Notes: generated by a model not told the origin, from the sequence alone. DNA of 45,406 nt from Firmicutes bacterium UBA1191 (GCA_002310095.1 DBYH01000022.1:4349-49754), one strand, 5' to 3'. Positions 13,820-22,467 are shown, numbered from the stretch's first letter. Program-made: numbers and translations.

Positions 13820-15313
13820 TTGAGAGCACAATGGAACAGCAAACTAGGTTTTATCCTCGCTGCGATCGGTTCCGCTGTAGGTCTTGGTAATCTGTGGAGA
13901 TTTCCGTACATAGCGGCTACCAACGGCGGCGGCGCGTTTATTTTCCCGTACCTGTTTGCAATTCTGACAGCTGGTATTCCTATCCTTATCCTGGAATACA
14001 CGCTAGGGAAAACCTACAGATCAGGTGCTCCTGGTACACTTGCCAGGATCAACACGAAGTTTGAGTTCCTGGGCTGGTTCCAGGTACTGATTTCATTCCT
14101 GATCACCGTTTACTACTTTGCGATCGTTGTATGGGTACTCTGCTACATCGGCAAGGCCTTCGGATGCACCTGGGGTGATGACACATCAGGTTCGTTCTTC
14201 TCGGGCACCCTGGAGATCACCGACAGCATCACGAATGTCGGCGGAATCAATCCGGGACTGCTTGCCCCATTCTTCATCGTATGGATCGTTGTAGCGATTA
14301 TCATGTACGGCGGCATTAACAAAGGTATCGACATCGCATGTAAGATCTGCCTGCCGATCCTGCTCCTGTGCGTAGTGGTTATCTTCTTCAGAGGAATCAC
14401 TCTGCCGGGCGCTATCGATGGCGTAGCATACATGTTCACTCCGGACTGGAGCGCAATCGCCAAGCCGGATGTATGGGTAGCGGCTTATGGCCAGGTATTC
14501 TTCAGCTTATCCATCGCATTCGCGATCATGATCAGCTATTCATCATACCTGCCTAAGGAAGAAGACGTTGTCAACACCGCATTCCTGACTGCATGCACCA
14601 ATCACGGATTTGAGATCTTCGCCGGAATCGGCATCTTCTCAATCATCGGTTACATGGCATACGCTCAGAACTGCGGAGTGGAAGACGTTGCTGCTGCAGG
14701 CGTTGGACTCGCATTCGTCGTATTCCCGACTGCTATCAGCACACTGCCTGCACTGAACTCACTCTTCGGAGTACTGTTCTTCGTATCACTGTTCACAGCG
14801 GGTATTACGTCACTGATTTCGATCATCCAGGCTGTAATCACAGGCGTACAGGACAAGTGGGAACTGTCACACACCAAGGCAGTTACCGTCGTTCTGATCC
14901 CTGCGTTCATCGTATCATTCCTGTTCGTTACAAGAGCGGGTCTGTACTTCCTGGATCTGGCGGACTACGTTGCGAACAACATCGGCATCGTAGCCAGCGG
15001 CGTAATCGAAGTTGTACTTATCGGCTGGTTCTTCAAGCCTGAGAAGATCAGAGCTGCCGCCAACGAGTATTCAAACTTCAGCATTGGCAAGTGGTGGATC
15101 TGGTGCCTGAAGTTCGTCACTGTAATCGTTCTCGGATACACGACGATCTCCAACCTGATCACTTACTTCAAGGATGGATATGATGTATATCCTCTCTGGA
15201 TCGGCGTCATCTTCATTCTGTTCCTGGTAATCGGAACGTTCGTTTTAACTCTCGCCAAGGGCAAGCCAAGCTTCTACAAGAAGCCGGATGACGCTCCTGG
15301 ATATGATGACTAA
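13820..15313 (+). CDS. Neurotransmitter:sodium symporter (NSS family)
   Basis: This 497-residue, about 11-12-helix transporter has the NSS helix-1 signature GSAVGLGNLWRFPYIAATNGG, which binds sodium and substrate. In bacteria these symporters import amino acids such as tryptophan, tyrosine, leucine or methionine. I place the start at TTG 13820, eight bases after AGGAGAG; a GTG at 13811 would directly abut the ribosome site. A 74-residue partner follows by 15 bases, the arrangement known for MetP-MetS. Substrate is undetermined; the aromatic region next door makes an aromatic or methionine role attractive. Confidence 0.9.
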   Translation: MRAQWNSKLGFILAAIGSAVGLGNLWRFPYIAATNGGGAFIFPYLFAILTAGIPILILEYTLGKTYRSGAPGTLARINTKFEFLGWFQVLISFLITVYYFAIVVWVLCYIGKAFGCTWGDDTSGSFFSGTLEITDSITNVGGINPGLLAPFFIVWIVVAIIMYGGINKGIDIACKICLPILLLCVVVIFFRGITLPGAIDGVAYMFTPDWSAIAKPDVWVAAYGQVFFSLSIAFAIMISYSSYLPKEEDVVNTAFLTACTNHGFEIFAGIGIFSIIGYMAYAQNCGVEDVAAAGVGLAFVVFPTAISTLPALNSLFGVLFFVSLFTAGITSLISIIQAVITGVQDKWELSHTKAVTVVLIPAFIVSFLFVTRAGLYFLDLADYVANNIGIVASGVIEVVLIGWFFKPEKIRAAANEYSNFSIGKWWIWCLKFVTVIVLGYTTISNLITYFKDGYDVYPLWIGVIFILFLVIGTFVLTLAKGKPSFYKKPDDAPGYDD

Positions 15314-15328
15314 GAAGGAGGTAACACA

Positions 15329-15553
15329 ATGAGCGCAAGTGCAATCGTAATGATGCTTATAGCATGTATCGGACTGTGGGGCGGAATTGCTGTTTCTCTC
15401 GTCATCATGATGAAGAACAACAGAAAAAAGGCCGAAGCTGCAGGCGTAGAAGGAAAGACACTCAAGGAGTGGTCCGACGCCGAGATGCTGCCTGATCAGG
15501 ACGAACTCAGAAAAGAGAAACTCGAGAAAGAACTCGAGAAGCTGAACAAATAA
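15329..15553 (+). CDS. Small subunit of NSS transporter (MetS-like)
   Basis: This 74-residue protein has one N-terminal membrane helix (residues 4-28, with GLWGGIAVSLVIMM), a basic stop, and a charged C-terminal helix ending ELEKELEKLNK. Its size, layout and position directly after an NSS gene match the MetS-type small subunit required by MetP for methionine and alanine uptake in Corynebacterium. GGAGGTAACAC precedes the ATG. The helix contains two Trp-free glycine patches; no catalytic motif is expected. Confidence 0.85.
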   Translation: MSASAIVMMLIACIGLWGGIAVSLVIMMKNNRKKAEAAGVEGKTLKEWSDAEMLPDQDELRKEKLEKELEKLNK

Positions 15554-15571
15554 CCGCCTAACGGTTAAATG

Positions 15572-15607
15572 AAACTGGCGCACCCATACGGATGCGTCAG
15601 TTTTTTT
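15572..15607 (+). terminator. Terminator of the NSS operon
   Basis: AACTGGCGCA pairs with TGCGTCAGTT (one G-U) across a 10-base loop, followed by seven T at 15601-15607. Confidence 0.9.
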
Positions 15608-15683
15608 GTGCGCGGCTATTGGCCGGTCCGCCTTTACGAACAGCCCTAAAAGTGTTAGAATTCGCTATGTATGGAGGTTACAA

Positions 15684-16169
15684 ATGGCTATAGATAAAGT
15701 AAGAGAATATTTCCGTCAGTTCGGAATAGAAGACAGGGTAATGGAATTCGATGTATCGAGCGCTACAGTTGATCTGGCGGCCGAGGCCGTCGGCGTTGAG
15801 GGCGCGCGGATCTGCAAGACTATGTCCTTCCTGAAGCCTAACGGCGAAGGGGCTATCCTGGTTCAGATGGCCGGCGACGGAAGAATCAACAACAGAAAGT
15901 TCAAGGATCAGTTCGGCTTCAAGGCCAAGATGCTGAAGCCCGACGAAGTGCTGGAATACACAGGACACCCAATAGGCGGCGTGTGTGCTTTTGCATTAGA
16001 GCGCGACGACGTGGACGTTTACTGCGACGAGTCCCTGAAACGCTTCGAGACCATATTTCCGGCCTGCGGCTCAGACAACAGCGCCATAGAGCTGACATGC
16101 GATGAGATATACAAGTACTCGAATTCCATCGGATGGGTGGATATCTGCAAACTGCCGGGGGAGGAGTAG
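15684..16169 (+). CDS. YbaK/EbsC-family aminoacyl-tRNA deacylase
   Basis: This 161-residue single-domain protein resembles YbaK/ProX, which hydrolyse mischarged tRNA in trans. Key stretches are residues 45-62 (EGARICKTMSFLKPNGEG, with the conserved lysine) and the glycine motif YTGHPIGGVCAFAL. An upstream ATG at 15606 is rejected in favour of 15684, which has GGAGG seven bases ahead. It precedes hypC by 3 bases and so is in the hyp transcript, a linkage with no obvious functional reason. The tRNA substrate cannot be assigned. Confidence 0.85.
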   Translation: MAIDKVREYFRQFGIEDRVMEFDVSSATVDLAAEAVGVEGARICKTMSFLKPNGEGAILVQMAGDGRINNRKFKDQFGFKAKMLKPDEVLEYTGHPIGGVCAFALERDDVDVYCDESLKRFETIFPACGSDNSAIELTCDEIYKYSNSIGWVDICKLPGEE

Positions 16170-16172
16170 ACA

Positions 16173-16388
16173 ATGTGCGTCGCGATACCCGGAAGAGTAA
16201 CTGAAATTAACGGCAGCACGGCCAGGGTGGATTTCAACGGAAACCTGGTAAACGTCAACATAGGGCTGGTGGAGCCTGCGGTGGGGCAGTACGTCCTGGT
16301 GCACGCGGGCTGCGCCATTGAGGTCATGGAGAAAGAGCAGGCTCAGGAGATTATCGATCTTTTTGCCGATCTGGAGGCGATGGCGTAA
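16173..16388 (+). CDS. hypC: Hydrogenase assembly chaperone HypC
   Basis: This 71-residue protein starts MCVAIPG, the invariant HypC N-terminus whose Cys2 holds the Fe(CN)2CO group with HypD. The OB-like barrel segment VNIGLVEPAVGQYVLVHAGCAIEVM is intact. GGGGGAGGAG lies directly upstream at the end of the deacylase gene. Its stop shares one base with the hypD start. Confidence 0.95.
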   Translation: MCVAIPGRVTEINGSTARVDFNGNLVNVNIGLVEPAVGQYVLVHAGCAIEVMEKEQAQEIIDLFADLEAMA

Positions 16389-17449
16389 TGGATATTGCAC
16401 AGGTCATAGATTATCTGAAAGCATACGACGGCAGACAGCTGAAGCTGATGGAGGTTTGCGGCACTCACACTGCCGCAATTTTTAAAAACGGCATCAGGGA
16501 TCTGATTTCGCCAAAGATCAGGCTCATCTCGGGTCCGGGCTGCCCGGTCTGCGTCACGCCGACAGCATTCATCGACAAATGCGTGGAGTACGCAAAGGCA
16601 GAAGGCCGTGAGCTGCTCACTTTTGGCGACATGATGAAGGTGCCGGGCACCGCAGGAAGCCTTTCGGAGAACAAGGCGGCGGACCGCGATGGAGCAAAGG
16701 CAAGAATAACGATTATGTACTCCCCGCTGGAAGCCATAGAGAAGGCAAAAGCAGACCCGGAGACCACATACGTGGTGGCGGCCGTGGGATTCGAGACGAC
16801 TGCGCCGACATACGCCCTGCTTGTTGAGGAGGCTGCCCGTCAGGGAGTTGAAAACATAAGACTGGTGACGGCTCTGAAGACGGCTGTTCCGGCTCTCCAC
16901 TGGATATGCGAAAACCAGAACGACATAGACGGATTCATATGTCCGGGACACGTGAGCGTCATAACCGGCGTGCATGTCTACGACGAACTGGCGGAGAAGT
17001 ACGGCAAGCCTTTTGTCGTGTCCGGCTTTGAAGCGGAGCACATACTGGCGGCAATATACCGCATAGTGAAACAGATAGAAACAGGTGAAGGGCGCGTGGA
17101 GAACATGTACCCGAACGCCGTTAAAGAGGACGGAAACCCTAAGGCGCTCAAGGCAATCAGCGATGTATTTGTCCCGGGACCTGCCATGTGGAGAGGACTT
17201 GGGCTCATCGATGATTCGGGGCTGTACCTGAGGGATGAATACAAAGCCTACGACGGTGGAAGCAGAGGTCTCGATGAGGACATGGAGCTGCCTGAAGGCT
17301 GCAGGTGCGGCGACGTCATAACGGGGCGCATCAATCCGGACCAGTGCCCGATGTTCGCGGGAGGAAGCTGCACGCCGATGGATCCTTTCGGACCGTGCAT
17401 GGTTTCAAGCGAAGGGTCATGCGGGATCTGGTACAGGAACAGTCACTGA
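16388..17449 (+). CDS. hypD: Hydrogenase iron-cofactor assembly protein HypD
   Basis: This 353-residue scaffold builds the Fe(CN)2CO unit with HypC and HypE. The conserved cysteine motifs are all present: EVCGTHT (about residue 25), GPGCPVC, GFETTAPTYA, and the C-terminal [4Fe-4S] region with CRCGD, QCPMF, SCTP and CMVSSEGSCG. Length is normal. It is translationally coupled to hypC; 36 bases separate it from hypE. Confidence 0.96.
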   Translation: MDIAQVIDYLKAYDGRQLKLMEVCGTHTAAIFKNGIRDLISPKIRLISGPGCPVCVTPTAFIDKCVEYAKAEGRELLTFGDMMKVPGTAGSLSENKAADRDGAKARITIMYSPLEAIEKAKADPETTYVVAAVGFETTAPTYALLVEEAARQGVENIRLVTALKTAVPALHWICENQNDIDGFICPGHVSVITGVHVYDELAEKYGKPFVVSGFEAEHILAAIYRIVKQIETGEGRVENMYPNAVKEDGNPKALKAISDVFVPGPAMWRGLGLIDDSGLYLRDEYKAYDGGSRGLDEDMELPEGCRCGDVITGRINPDQCPMFAGGSCTPMDPFGPCMVSSEGSCGIWYRNSH

Positions 17450-17488
17450 CAGGCGCAGGCCTGAAGAGGCATATATCGGAGGATAATG

Positions 17489-18484
17489 ATGAAGATCACA
17501 ATGGCTCACGGCAGCGGCGGCAAGTCCTCTGCCCAGCTCATGAAAGACATATTCGGAAAGCACTTCAGCAACGACGTGCTGGCAAAAATGGAGGACGCGG
17601 CGGTTCTTGAGCTGCCGGCTGAGGGCGGCTCCGCGCGCATAGCCTGCAGCACGGATTCTTTTGTTGTCACGCCTCTCGTCTTCAAGGGCGGGGACATAGG
17701 AAAACTCTGCGTCTGCGGTACGGTCAACGACCTTCTGATGATGGGGGCCGAGCCTAAGTATCTGACCTGCGGATTCATTCTTGAGGAGGGTCTCGAGACG
17801 GAGATCCTGGACGAGATAGTCCGATCCATGGCAACACAGGCGGAGGAAGCCGGAGTTATCATCGCAGCCGGAGACACCAAGGTGGTTGAAGGCAGCGGCG
17901 GAATGTACATAAACACCACAGGCATCGGAATCATTCCTGAGGGACGCGATGTGAGCAGCGCCAACTGCAGAGAGGGCGACGTCATTATCTGCTCGGGAAA
18001 TCTTGGGGACCACCACGCCTGCATCCTGAGCCACAGGATGGAAATAGAAAACGACATAAAAAGCGACTGCGCCGCGCTCAACGACATAGTCGAAGCGCTC
18101 TTTGCAGCCGGAATAGATGTGAGAGCCATGCGCGACGTCACGCGCGGGGGTCTTGGAACTGTAATCAACGAGATAGCGGACAGTTCGACCTGCAGGATAG
18201 AACTTGATGAGGACGCGATACCTGTAAGTCCTCAGGTGAAGGGATTCTCGGATATTCTGGGACTTGACCCTCTATATATGGGAAACGAGGGAAAGATGAT
18301 AGCCGTGGTTCCGGCTGATCAGGCTGAAGCGGCTCTTAATGCCGTGCGCTCAGCCGAACACGGAAAGGACGCCGCGATAATCGGCCGCGTTCAGGCGGGC
18401 GAAGGTGCGTACATAAAGACTCATCTCGGCGCCACCCGCAGATTCGATGTGCTCTACGGAGAGGGGCTTCCAAGGATCTGCTGA
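17489..18484 (+). CDS. hypE: Carbamoyl dehydratase HypE
   Basis: This 331-residue protein of the PurM/SelD fold uses ATP to convert the carbamoylated C-terminal cysteine to thiocyanate for the hydrogenase CN ligands. The N-terminal MAHGSGGK and the internal AAGDTKVVEG motifs are intact, and the protein ends in PRIC with the essential terminal cysteine. Two ATG codons, 17486 and 17489, follow GGAGG; the second gives better spacing. HypF, which supplies the carbamoyl group, is not encoded here. Confidence 0.95.
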   Translation: MKITMAHGSGGKSSAQLMKDIFGKHFSNDVLAKMEDAAVLELPAEGGSARIACSTDSFVVTPLVFKGGDIGKLCVCGTVNDLLMMGAEPKYLTCGFILEEGLETEILDEIVRSMATQAEEAGVIIAAGDTKVVEGSGGMYINTTGIGIIPEGRDVSSANCREGDVIICSGNLGDHHACILSHRMEIENDIKSDCAALNDIVEALFAAGIDVRAMRDVTRGGLGTVINEIADSSTCRIELDEDAIPVSPQVKGFSDILGLDPLYMGNEGKMIAVVPADQAEAALNAVRSAEHGKDAAIIGRVQAGEGAYIKTHLGATRRFDVLYGEGLPRIC

Positions 18485-18502
18485 TCCGTCATCTGAACGG
18501 AA

Positions 18503-18685
18503 TCAGGACCTGAACAGGCTGACCAGACCGAGCACGGTAATAAGACCGCCGATTATAAGGCACGCATATGCGCTGGCCATTGAGTGGCCCGGGAAATAAC
18601 CGGTCTTGTAGCATATGCCTGTGATGGCGATCATCATGCCGGCGGCTGACAGTATTGTGTAAAGTAATCTTCTGCCGTAGTTCAT
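18503..18685 (-). CDS. Small membrane protein (60 aa), unknown
   Basis: This 60-residue protein has two hydrophobic helices (about 6-27 and 38-57) separated by YKTGYFPGHSM. AGGAGA lies six bases before its ATG, and it follows deoC by 15 bases, so it is probably translated from the deoC message. I recognise no family. The positive N-terminus (NYGRR) and short C-terminal arginine suggest both ends cytoplasmic. Confidence 0.7.
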   Translation of the reverse strand: MNYGRRLLYTILSAAGMMIAITGICYKTGYFPGHSMASAYACLIIGGLITVLGLVSLFRS

Positions 18686-18700
18686 ATTATGTCTCCTGTA

Positions 18701-19378
18701 TTACTTCTGATTGCGTTCGTTGTATTCCGCGAGTATGATCGCGGTCGCGCTGCAACCGAGGCGGTCAGCGCCTGCGTTTATCATCTGAAGGGCGTCATCC
18801 AGCGTTCTGATGCCGCCTGAAGCTTTGACCTTAAGATCGTCACCGACGGTCTTTTTCATTAGTCCGACAGCCTGCACTGTGGCTCCGCCGGATGAGAATC
18901 CAGTGGACGTCTTGACGAAGTCGGCGCCAGCCGCGCGGGCGGCTTCACAGGCCCTTACGATCTCATCGTCGGTCAGAAGGCATGTCTCAATTATGAGCTT
19001 CAGCAGCGCCCCGTTTTCATGGCACATTTCAGCGATGGCGTACACCTCATCTTCGACATAGGCCCAGTTTTCTGCCTTTGCCTGTCCGATGTTCATGACC
19101 AGATCTATCTCATCAGCGCCGTCCTCGAGGGCCAGCCGCGCTTCGTATGCCTTTGCGTTGGTCGCCATGGCGCCAAGAGGGAATCCCGCCACTGCGGCGA
19201 CTTTCACGTCCGCGCCTGCCGCGTCGATGAAGCGGCGGGCCGAACTGACATAGCATCCGTTGACGCAGACAGCGGCCACATCGAGTGTAATCGCTTCGCT
19301 CAGCAGCTTCAGAATATCCTGTGGAGCCGCCTCAGGTTTGAGCAGTGTGTGGTCGAAATATTTGCTGAATTTGTCCAT
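18701..19378 (-). CDS. deoC: Deoxyribose-phosphate aldolase
   Basis: This 225-residue class I aldolase splits 2-deoxyribose 5-phosphate to glyceraldehyde 3-phosphate and acetaldehyde in deoxynucleoside catabolism. The Schiff-base Lys156 lies in FVKTSTGF, the proton relay includes Asp92 (EIDLVMNIG) and Lys185 in VKASGGI. The N-terminus FDHTLLKP is typical. GGAGG precedes the ATG. It is divergent from the YlmH-like gene, with overlapping -10 elements. No other deo gene is present. Confidence 0.95.
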   Translation of the reverse strand: MDKFSKYFDHTLLKPEAAPQDILKLLSEAITLDVAAVCVNGCYVSSARRFIDAAGADVKVAAVAGFPLGAMATNAKAYEARLALEDGADEIDLVMNIGQAKAENWAYVEDEVYAIAEMCHENGALLKLIIETCLLTDDEIVRACEAARAAGADFVKTSTGFSSGGATVQAVGLMKKTVGDDLKVKASGGIRTLDDALQMINAGADRLGCSATAIILAEYNERNQK

Positions 19379-19395
19379 GCCTTTTTAGCCTCCTG

Positions 19396-19409
19396 TGGTA
19401 CAATTATAG
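19396..19409. promoter_or_regulatory. Overlapping divergent -10 elements (deoC / YlmH-like gene)
   Basis: On the plus strand TGGTACAAT (19396-19404) is an extended -10 that ends 6 bases before the ATG at 19411. On the minus strand TATAAT occupies 19404-19409 and serves deoC, whose ATG is at 19378. The two hexamers share a base, so RNA polymerase cannot open both at once. No strong -35 is seen for either. Confidence 0.55.
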
Positions 19410-19410
19410 C

Positions 19411-20208
19411 ATGAAAAAGGACGCTGATGAACTGCTTATAGCGCGGCTGGAGGACAAGATCCGGCAGGCCGCAGACAACTACATGATGATGGCAGGGGAC
19501 TTCCTGGACATGCACCAGCGGAAGGTGGCCGAGGACTACTGCAAAAGCAGAAAGCTGCCTGTAGGATATGCCTTTTACGGCGGATATGAGGACGCGGAGC
19601 GGTGCATGCCGGTGTTTCTGCCGGACTATATCGAGCTGCCCGAAGGCGGAATGCCCGATGAAGTCAGCGAGCTGCTCAGGATAATCAGGGTGACAGTCCC
19701 TAAAGGCAGCCGGACGCTGACCCACCGCGATTATCTGGGATCCCTTCTGGCCCTTGGGCTGGACAGGGAAGTAACCGGCGACATACTTGTGCGCCGGCCC
19801 GATGAAAAAACAGGCGGCGGAGCCGACATAATTGTTGAATCCGGTGTTGCCGAATTCATCGAAATGAATTACGATAAGGCAGGACGCGCGAGCCTGGCCG
19901 TTCAGGTCCTGCCAATCGGTGAGCTCGACATGGGAACGCAGAACATGGCGCAGAAGCAGGACACGGTGGCGTCCCTGAGGCTGGACAACATAGTGGCGTC
20001 TGCTTTTGCATTATCGAGGGCCAAGGCCGCTGAGGCCATTAGGAGAGGCATCGTCTCGGTCAACAGCGTGGAGGCGCTTAAGGTCGATCAGGAAGTCGGC
20101 GAGGGCGACCGGATAGTGGTCCGGGGCAAAGGCAAGGCGGTCCTGGCTGAAGCGGGCGGCAGGAGCCGCAAGGACAGAATAATAGTAAGATTCAACATAT
20201 ACAGATAG
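19411..20208 (+). CDS. YlmH-like S4-domain RNA-binding protein
   Basis: This 265-residue protein has the YlmH layout: an N-terminal region, a middle RRM-like domain (about 75-165), and a C-terminal S4 RNA-binding domain (about 187-245) with RLDNIVASAFALSRAKAAEAIRRGIVSVN. YlmH proteins bind stalled 50S subunits and contribute to ribosome quality control. Usually the gene sits in the sepF-ylmG-divIVA cluster; here it is next to metF instead, 10 bases upstream. No Shine-Dalgarno is present, and the extended -10 ends 6 bases before the ATG, suggesting a leaderless mRNA. Confidence 0.85.
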   Translation: MKKDADELLIARLEDKIRQAADNYMMMAGDFLDMHQRKVAEDYCKSRKLPVGYAFYGGYEDAERCMPVFLPDYIELPEGGMPDEVSELLRIIRVTVPKGSRTLTHRDYLGSLLALGLDREVTGDILVRRPDEKTGGGADIIVESGVAEFIEMNYDKAGRASLAVQVLPIGELDMGTQNMAQKQDTVASLRLDNIVASAFALSRAKAAEAIRRGIVSVNSVEALKVDQEVGEGDRIVVRGKGKAVLAEAGGRSRKDRIIVRFNIYR

Positions 20209-20218
20209 AGGGAACGAA

Positions 20219-21097
20219 ATGAGAATACCTGAGATTTACAGGAACAAAAAAGCAGAAGGGAAACCGGTCTTTTCGCTTGAGGTTTTTCCGCCCAAGCGCA
20301 AGAGCAACAGGGATTCCATCTACGATGCCGTTGAGATACTGAAGGCTACAGAGCCCGATTTCATCAGCGTCACATACGGCGCCGGCGGCAGCGTGGCCGA
20401 TTTTTCGACCTGCGAGATAGCGTCGAACATCAAGCAGCAGTACGGGATCGAGACCCTGGCCCACCTGACTTGTATCAACTCAAGCCGTGAGGATGTCAAG
20501 GAGATGATCCAGAAGCTGAAGGACGCGAAGATAGAGAACGTCATGGCCCTGCGCGGGGACATCGTACCCGGCGAGGACATAAAGAGGGAATTCGCCCACG
20601 CCAACGAACTGGCCATTGAGATCCAGAGAAAGGGCAAGGGGGAACTGGAGATCCTTGGCGCTTGCTACCCGGAGGGACACTACGAGGCGGCGTCAATCGA
20701 CGAGGACATCCAGAATCTGAAGTACAAGATCGGAGCCGGAGTGAGCGTGCTGATCTCCCAGCTGTTCTTCGACAATTCCAAGTTCTGCTCGTTTCTTGAG
20801 CGTGTGCGTGAAGACGGCATTAATACCCCGATTTCCGCCGGCATCATGCCTATAGTCAAGGCGAGCCAGATCGAGAAGACGGTGCAGCTTTCAGGCGCCA
20901 GCATGCCTCACGAGTTCACTGAGCTCATGGCGCGCTACCAGCACCAGCCGAAGGAGCTGTATGAAGCGGGAATAGACTACGCCATCGGACAGTGCCGCGA
21001 CCTTATCGCCCGCGGCGTCGACGGCGTGCACATCTACACCATGAACGACCCGAAGGTGGCTGTCAGAGTGCATGATGGGATAAAGGACTTATTGTAG
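20219..21097 (+). CDS. metF: Methylenetetrahydrofolate reductase
   Basis: This 292-residue TIM-barrel flavoprotein reduces 5,10-methylene-THF to 5-methyl-THF, the methyl donor for methionine synthase. FSLEVFPPKR carries the catalytic glutamate region, VTYGAGGS and NVMALRGD the flavin and folate contacts, and QLFFDNSKF and GIMPI are characteristic. It is the short bacterial form without a regulatory domain. GAGGGAAC precedes the ATG. The partner metH lies 3 kb downstream on the same strand. Confidence 0.95.
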   Translation: MRIPEIYRNKKAEGKPVFSLEVFPPKRKSNRDSIYDAVEILKATEPDFISVTYGAGGSVADFSTCEIASNIKQQYGIETLAHLTCINSSREDVKEMIQKLKDAKIENVMALRGDIVPGEDIKREFAHANELAIEIQRKGKGELEILGACYPEGHYEAASIDEDIQNLKYKIGAGVSVLISQLFFDNSKFCSFLERVREDGINTPISAGIMPIVKASQIEKTVQLSGASMPHEFTELMARYQHQPKELYEAGIDYAIGQCRDLIARGVDGVHIYTMNDPKVAVRVHDGIKDLL

Positions 21098-21118
21098 ATA
21101 CGGATTCGGGAGAGAATT

Positions 21119-21598
21119 ATGAGAATAATTGTTGTGAGCGATACTCATGGAAACCTCAAAACCGCGATAGAGTTATTTGACAGGGCTCTGAAAAACGGCC
21201 CTGTTGACTGCATCATCCACTGCGGCGACTATTACAGCGACGGCGTGAAGCTGTCAGAGCTTTATGACCGTATAGCTTACGCCGTGCACGGAAACTGCGA
21301 CGGTGGCTGGGGTGAGGAGTTCGAGAAGGTGGAAACGCCTGCCGGAAGCATTCTGGTGATTCACGGGCACAACGAGGACGTGAACTACTCGCTGGACGGC
21401 GCGGCGGCCCTTGCCAGGCGCGAAGGGTGCGCCATGGTATGCTACGGACACACCCACTTAGCTGAGTTCAGGGAGCACAATGGAATACTCTTCCTGAACC
21501 CGGGCAGCACAGTTAAGCCACTCGGCGCGGACGGACCGTCAGCTGCGGTCCTGACAGCCGACGAAGACGGCTTCAGAGCAGGGATGCTGTATTATTAA
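21119..21598 (+). CDS. YfcE/MJ0936-type metallophosphoesterase
   Basis: This 159-residue calcineurin-like phosphodiesterase has the two-metal motifs DTHGN (9-13), GD (37-38), GNCD (about 60), GH (about 85) and GHTH (about 108). Related enzymes hydrolyse phosphodiester model substrates; the natural substrate is unknown. It follows metF by 21 bases and is closed by a terminator, so it is the last gene of the YlmH-metF unit. Confidence 0.88.
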   Translation: MRIIVVSDTHGNLKTAIELFDRALKNGPVDCIIHCGDYYSDGVKLSELYDRIAYAVHGNCDGGWGEEFEKVETPAGSILVIHGHNEDVNYSLDGAAALARREGCAMVCYGHTHLAEFREHNGILFLNPGSTVKPLGADGPSAAVLTADEDGFRAGMLYY

Positions 21599-21605
21599 AT
21601 CGAAA

Positions 21606-21624
21606 GAGCCTCAGGGCTCCTTTT
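21606..21624 (+). terminator. Terminator after the phosphodiesterase gene
   Basis: GAGCC and GGCTC form a short stem with a 4-base loop, followed by CTTTT. It is modest in strength but correctly placed 8 bases after the stop. Confidence 0.6.
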
Positions 21625-21640
21625 AAGCTATTCCTAATAG

Positions 21641-21835
21641 ATTATTTTTTTCTGTCCCCTTGATGCCGAAGCCAAATCATCGGCCACAATTGATTATCAT
21701 GGAAGTAAGTATAAAAATTTCAAAATAGCACAACATACAAATAACTATCACAGATGGGTAAGTCACAAAAAATGCAACTGGGAAACAATGCCATTCGGTG
21801 ATTATCCAAAAGTTGTATATGCAATAGTGTATTAA
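21641..21835 (+). pseudogene. Possible C-terminal remnant of a lost gene
   Basis: A frame with no usable start codon runs from after a TAG at 21638 to TAA at 21833. From 21662 it reads like genuine protein, including YHGSKYKNFKIAQHTNNY and NWETMPFGDYPKVVYAIVY. The stretch is AT-rich, unlike the flanking core genes. I interpret it as a degraded 3' gene end, but a chance open frame of this length in AT-rich DNA is possible. No family is recognised. Confidence 0.35.
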
Positions 21836-21860
21836 ACATGTTAACGACAGGAGCGGAAAA

Positions 21861-22439
21861 ATGAATGGCTTAACAAAACTCCAAAGGTGCATATTATTAG
21901 TAATTGTATTGATTGTAATCGCCTCATTGCTTTGTTGTATAAGAATCAATACTTACAAATCCGACATTACGGATGAGGAGACTGCAAATCTGGAGAAACT
22001 GATAGACAACTGGGAATTATGTGATGACAGCAATATAGACTATATGGGTCTGCGACTGGAGAACGATACGATGATGCAGTTGAATCACATCGAGGTAGTC
22101 GGCGAGAAAGAGATTAATGAACAGCAAAAGTGCTACTACATAATAGATAACGCCGGGTTGATTGGGCTTGATGGCAGCGGGAACATTGTGTCATCAGGTT
22201 ACGACAGCTACAAGCCGGACAGGTATAACTGCGAAACGGTGTATGTTGACAAGATAAACGGCAAAGAGACCATTTCAGGAATGGGCTGTGCCTATAACGA
22301 TGACGGATCGAAGAGCGAATACGCGGCTTTTCCATGGATACTGGCTCACTACGTGGAATTATTTCACCCCAAAATAGATCTTGCGGAGTATTATGACCAG
22401 GACAGGGCGATTATCGAAAAAATGCTGGAGAATAACTAG
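21861..22439 (+). CDS. Membrane-anchored protein of unknown function
   Basis: This 192-residue protein has one N-terminal membrane helix (about 9-28, LLVIVLIVIASLLCCI) with the remainder predicted outside. The soluble part is rich in acidic residues and Tyr, with a GLIGLDGSGNIVSSGYDSYKP segment around 100 and no motif I can name. AGGAG precedes the ATG by 7 bases. Base composition is lower in GC than its neighbours, and it is flanked by terminators on both sides, which fits an acquired single-gene unit. Confidence 0.7.
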   Translation: MNGLTKLQRCILLVIVLIVIASLLCCIRINTYKSDITDEETANLEKLIDNWELCDDSNIDYMGLRLENDTMMQLNHIEVVGEKEINEQQKCYYIIDNAGLIGLDGSGNIVSSGYDSYKPDRYNCETVYVDKINGKETISGMGCAYNDDGSKSEYAAFPWILAHYVELFHPKIDLAEYYDQDRAIIEKMLENN

Positions 22440-22467
22440 ACAACAATTTGAAACAGGCGTTTTATAT

